Made by a program: the position numbers and the translations under genes. From contig NZ_JAATVU010000003.1 in assembly GCF_013184745.1 (NCBI RefSeq), forward strand, positions 94,159 through 158,158: a stretch of 64,000 bases of DNA, read 5' to 3'. Origin of the DNA: Mangrovicoccus sp. HB161399 (GTDB taxonomy: Bacteria; Pseudomonadota; Alphaproteobacteria; Rhodobacterales; Rhodobacteraceae). Below are positions 61,573 to 64,000 of this stretch, in pieces. The notes beneath the pieces were generated by a model. It saw only the letters and a list, made by a program, of their open reading frames with translations, ran no database searches and was not told the origin of the DNA. Numbering within the stretch: the first letter of the stretch is position 1; the number at the start of each line of letters is the position of its first letter.

Positions 61573-61589
61573 GCGCCACCGGTCCGAGC
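61573..61589 (+). repeat. 17-bp dispersed repeat, copy 1
   Basis: GCGCCACCGGTCCGAGC. Consensus of four copies is GCGCCACCGGTYCRAGC, spread over 1.3 kb of decayed DNA. Confidence 0.6.
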
Positions 61590-61820
61590 GCGACGGCGAG
61601 CGAGGCTTTGAAGCAGCGCGGGTCGCGGACCCACTGGTCCGATCGCTCCACGCAGTCGGAAGCTGTGCCGTCCGGACGGCGCGGCGGCCAGCAGCCGCAT
61701 GATGAATGAGGAGGCCCGGCAAGTCGTCCGGAGAATGATTTCCCCGGCGAAGGAAGTCCAGGACTGCCTGACCCTCAAGGTCCTTCCGGAGCTGCCGCTC
61801 GGCCGGGGTGAGCCAGTGTG

Positions 61821-61837
61821 GCGCCACCGGTTCAAGC
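61821..61837 (+). repeat. 17-bp dispersed repeat, copy 2
   Basis: GCGCCACCGGTTCAAGC, two differences from copy 1. Confidence 0.55.
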
Positions 61838-62491
61838 CCGCTGGCGAAGGGCCTTGCGGCGAACCTGCCGGAGCTTGCGGAGCCCAGCTGATCCGTGCCC
61901 TTTGCCCGGCAATCCGTCTCCTGGACGGATTTCCTGTCCACCTCAGTTCGGCACCCTTCCGCGCCGCCAGAGCGAGACGGGACCGGGGGACCGGCAGCGC
62001 CGCGAAAGCCCGCCGAACAATGGAGGTGACCATTCCGCATCGCGGCTCCAAGGGCGCGGTGACCTAGCCCCCCGGATTCCGGCCTGGGCCGATATTCACC
62101 ATGTGGCCATCTTGGCGGCCATGCCGATCCCTGCCTGCTCGGGCCTCCGGCAGCCGGTGCTCGGGTGGCGGCGCAGGCGGTTGCAGAAGTTCGCGATGCA
62201 CCCGGACAGGGCCGCCTTGGCCTCGCGGCGCGACCGGAATGGCAGGCCGGCCCCGGCCCCGGCCGGCGGTTCCGCAGCGCCATGCGCATCGCGCCGGCCG
62301 CGGGGCTGCCCTTCAGGCGGCCGGACATCGGCCCGCCGCCCGGCAGGCGATTGCGTGCAATTGCCGGGAGAGGCCGGCGATCTCCATGGCGGCGTTCGCC
62401 ATCGGTCTCGGCCCAGCGGCGCCACGATGGCGACCTCCTTGACCGCCGCCAGGCAGGGCCGACCACTCGCCAGTGGGCAGTTGCCAAGGTT

Positions 62492-62508
62492 GCGCCACCG
62501 GTTCGAGC
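62492..62508 (+). repeat. 17-bp dispersed repeat, copy 3
   Basis: GCGCCACCGGTTCGAGC, one difference from copy 1. Confidence 0.6.
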
Positions 62509-62769
62509 AACCATTGGCGGCGCTGATGCCGGCGAGCCAGATGCGGCTCGGCTCCGAAGCCCGGAAATTGCGTCTCGGAAGGTCCGGCGCGTTCTGCGCC
62601 TCCGGATCATCCGGCCCGCTGGCGCGAACCAGCTAGACCCCGAGATCGTGCCGGCTGTCCGTCGTCCGCGGAACGCGGCAGCCCCGGTGCAGCGGACGGA
62701 TATCGCCCGCCGGTGCCCCCGGAGCTGCCAGCGGCTGCACCACCGGTCCGGGCGCCGCTGGCGACGGCG

Positions 62770-63390
62770 GACAAAGGCCCGCTCCTTCATCAGCTTGGCG
62801 GCCGCCTTTCTTGCCGCCCGGATGCCTTGACCGCGGAGCTCGGCGCCGGCCAGGTCACCCGGAGTTGCCCGTCGCGGCGCCACCGGTCCGAGCCCGATGG
62901 GCGGCGGCGCCGCGATGGCGGCTGCGCGGCGCGCCATAACGCCGATGGCTGGCCTCGAAGATCGCCCGCATCCCGGGAAGAAGGCCGTCCCGCGCGGCCT
63001 GGCGCGCCACGGCTGGAACCGGCCCAGGCGCACGGAATGCACCCGGCACAGCGCGCCCCCGAGCGCGACCCGTCCGGGCGGGCGGGCCGCGCGATGACAG
63101 CGTGTGCCAAGGCGCGGGCGGCGATGGAGGCGAGCGTGTCCTTCACGGCTTCGCCGTCCGCATGAACTCCGCCTCTTCCTTCGGGCGGCGGAGGCCGGAC
63201 AGCTCGGCAGCCCCGGCCTGCAGCCTGCGGATCGCCCCGGCCGGGCCCGAGCGCGACGTCGGCCTGCGTGGAGCCCGGTCCGGACAGGCGCGCGACGGCC
63301 TGCTCCCTGAACCCGGCGGCGAAGCGGCGGCGGGGCTGGCGGCTCATGTGGGATCCCTCTTTCCGGGAATAATGTGACCCCCAGTCCGGG
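62770..63390 (-). pseudogene. IS3 family element remnant (orfA plus orfB fragment)
   Basis: On the minus strand an orfA begins at 63347 with MSRQPRRRFAAGFREQAVAR and LSGPGSTQADVA, then loses frame. Downstream pieces fit an orfB of the same family: DGEAVKDTLASIAARALAHA, and in another frame GLLPGMRAIFEASHRRYGAP. Further on are arginine-rich KLMKERAFVRRRQRRPD remnants. Frameshifts and the missing DDE core make it non-functional. Its 5' border lies within the orfB of the neighbouring IS3 remnant, so it inserted there. Confidence 0.72.
62877..62893 (+). repeat. 17-bp dispersed repeat, copy 4
   Basis: GCGCCACCGGTCCGAGC, identical to copy 1; this copy lies inside the IS3-family remnant. Confidence 0.6.
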
Positions 63391-63475
63391 AGCCGGGGGC
63401 AAGGTCATCCGCCACCCCGCAGTTCCAGCGGACAGGCCAGATATGCCGGTGCCGCGCTACTAAAGCGAATGTCAT
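63391..63475 (-). pseudogene. IS3 family transposase OrfB, N-terminal stub
   Basis: Starts at an ATG (63475) overlapping the orfA stop with MTFALVARHRHIWPVRW, the conserved OrfB opening. The similarity ends around 63420, where the second IS3 remnant takes over. The rest of the catalytic protein is absent from the window. Confidence 0.65.
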
Positions 63476-63762
63476 GCCGCTTCCCGCGCGAAGAACGCCG
63501 CCGCCCTCCTTGGGATGTCCCGCTCCGCCTTCAGCGTGGCGACCCCCTTCTCCAGGGCTCCAATCTCGGCCAGCGCGGCGCGTTGCAGGCCATGGCCCGC
63601 GAAACCCATGGCGGGAGCGGCGCTGGACTCCCTGATCCAGCGCCCCAGGACGCTCCCTGCAACATCGAGATCCCGACTGGCCTGAACCACGGCGACACCG
63701 CGGTCCTGCACCAGCCCAACGGCCAAGATCTTGACCTCCTTGCCGAACGTTCGTCCCTTCAT
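63472..63762 (-). CDS. IS3 family transposase OrfA, apparently intact frame
   Basis: A 96-residue OrfA whose frame is uninterrupted: MKGRTFGKEVKILAVGLVQD with a helix-turn-helix (GVAVVQASRDLDVAGSVLGRW), then a leucine-zipper-like helix LAEIGALEKGVATLKAERDI and the usual ending AAAFFAREAA. OrfA alone cannot transpose; it normally fuses to OrfB by frameshifting. The OrfB here is cut after about 15 residues, so this is a relic even though the frame is open. Confidence 0.75.
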   Translation of the reverse strand: MKGRTFGKEVKILAVGLVQDRGVAVVQASRDLDVAGSVLGRWIRESSAAPAMGFAGHGLQRAALAEIGALEKGVATLKAERDIPRRAAAFFAREAA

Positions 63763-64000
63763 CTTCTGTCGCCGGTCTCCTGATCGCGATCCTATCTTCG
63801 TGTCCGCGAAATCGGCATCGGGCCACATATCGGCACTTCTCAGCGCAACCGAGCGGAACTCCGTCACGGGTTTGGCCATCGGGTTCCGTCCTTGGTCCGG
63901 ATTTGCCGCTGTGGCCCGTCCCTGCCGGGAAACCCGGTGGCTGCACGATCACCAGGGGCATCGCCTTGCGTCACCAATCGCAAGCAGGTTCGCCGCGCGG

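Larger units (their letters stand above)
61419..62769. other. 1.35-kb degenerate stretch with a repeated 17-mer
   Basis: No gene with convincing start, composition and motif on either strand. A GGGCCTTGTTGCACA block at 61450-61464 resembles a terminal sequence of IS5-type elements. Three of the four copies of the 17-bp repeat lie in this stretch. The long open frame on the minus strand is arginine- and proline-rich and is treated as spurious. Confidence 0.5.

Noticed and set aside
61498-63408. A 636-codon open frame on the minus strand
   Set aside because: It crosses several IS fragments in varying frames, is extremely rich in Arg, Pro, Ala and Gly, and has no domain; kept only as background to the IS3 remnants.
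1-64000. CRISPR arrays, tRNA and rRNA genes
   Set aside because: No regularly spaced direct repeats, no cloverleaf with a GTTCRANNC T-arm in a plausible context, and no rRNA-like stretch was noticed in any gap.

Overview
This is high-GC, densely packed bacterial DNA. TRAP transporters, Liv-type and polar ABC transporters, FCD-type GntR regulators and GC-rich hairpins between genes are abundant, and the recognisable protein families fit an alphaproteobacterium of the Rhodobacteraceae/Paracoccaceae (roseobacter-like) type. That assignment rests on gene content and style only. I saw no rRNA, tRNA or CRISPR array.

Layout. (1) 1-5317: the end of a TRAP solute-binding gene, its two permease genes, then an RraA-like protein, an ornithine-cyclodeaminase/ketimine-reductase family protein and a 2-oxo-4-enoate hydratase family protein, an apparent catabolic operon of unknown substrate. 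(2) 5464-9587: a cytochrome b561 and a minus-strand ferric-siderophore ABC importer (ATPase, two permeases, binding protein). (3) 9724-20689: a minus-strand two-component pair (OmpR-type regulator, soluble PAS hybrid kinase) divergent from an acyl-CoA synthetase, a complete Liv-type ABC importer and a DmdC-like acyl-CoA dehydrogenase, which looks like uptake, CoA activation and oxidation of a carboxylic acid. (4) 20791-39717: a pectin/uronate locus. It holds kdgK and a GntR regulator, divergent from uxaC, a uronate TRAP transporter, kdgF, kduI, kduD and uxaA; then an AraC regulator divergent from togMNAB-like oligogalacturonide import and three apparently cytoplasmic pectin enzymes (GH28, GH105, CE8). 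(5) 39720-41093: a DASS/SLC13-type anion permease.

(6) 41.1-46.2 kb: decayed DNA with remnants of IS21, IS3 and ISAs1 family elements and a truncated hypothetical gene; about 1.7 kb of it holds nothing I recognise. (7) 46.2-54.3 kb: a CYTH-domain protein, a D-2-hydroxyacid dehydrogenase, and a malonate module with a MatR-like GntR regulator facing a TRAP transporter, malonyl-CoA decarboxylase and malonyl-CoA synthetase, with a perfect palindrome between them. (8) 54.6-61.4 kb: a GntR regulator, a polar amino-acid-type ABC importer, then a minus-strand FAD oxidoreductase/aldo-keto reductase pair divergent from a LysR regulator. (9) 61.4-64.0 kb: a second stretch of IS decay with two IS3-family remnants and a four-copy 17-bp repeat.

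How it works together: the window is a set of nutrient-acquisition modules, each pairing a high-affinity importer with its catabolic enzymes and a local regulator. The pectin locus joins two branches. Oligogalacturonides enter by ABC transport and are demethylated and cut inside the cell. Saturated uronates go through UxaC/UxaA and unsaturated ones through KdgF/KduI/KduD, both ending at KdgK. Tagaturonate reductase (UxaB), KDPG aldolase and any pectate lyase are not in this window.
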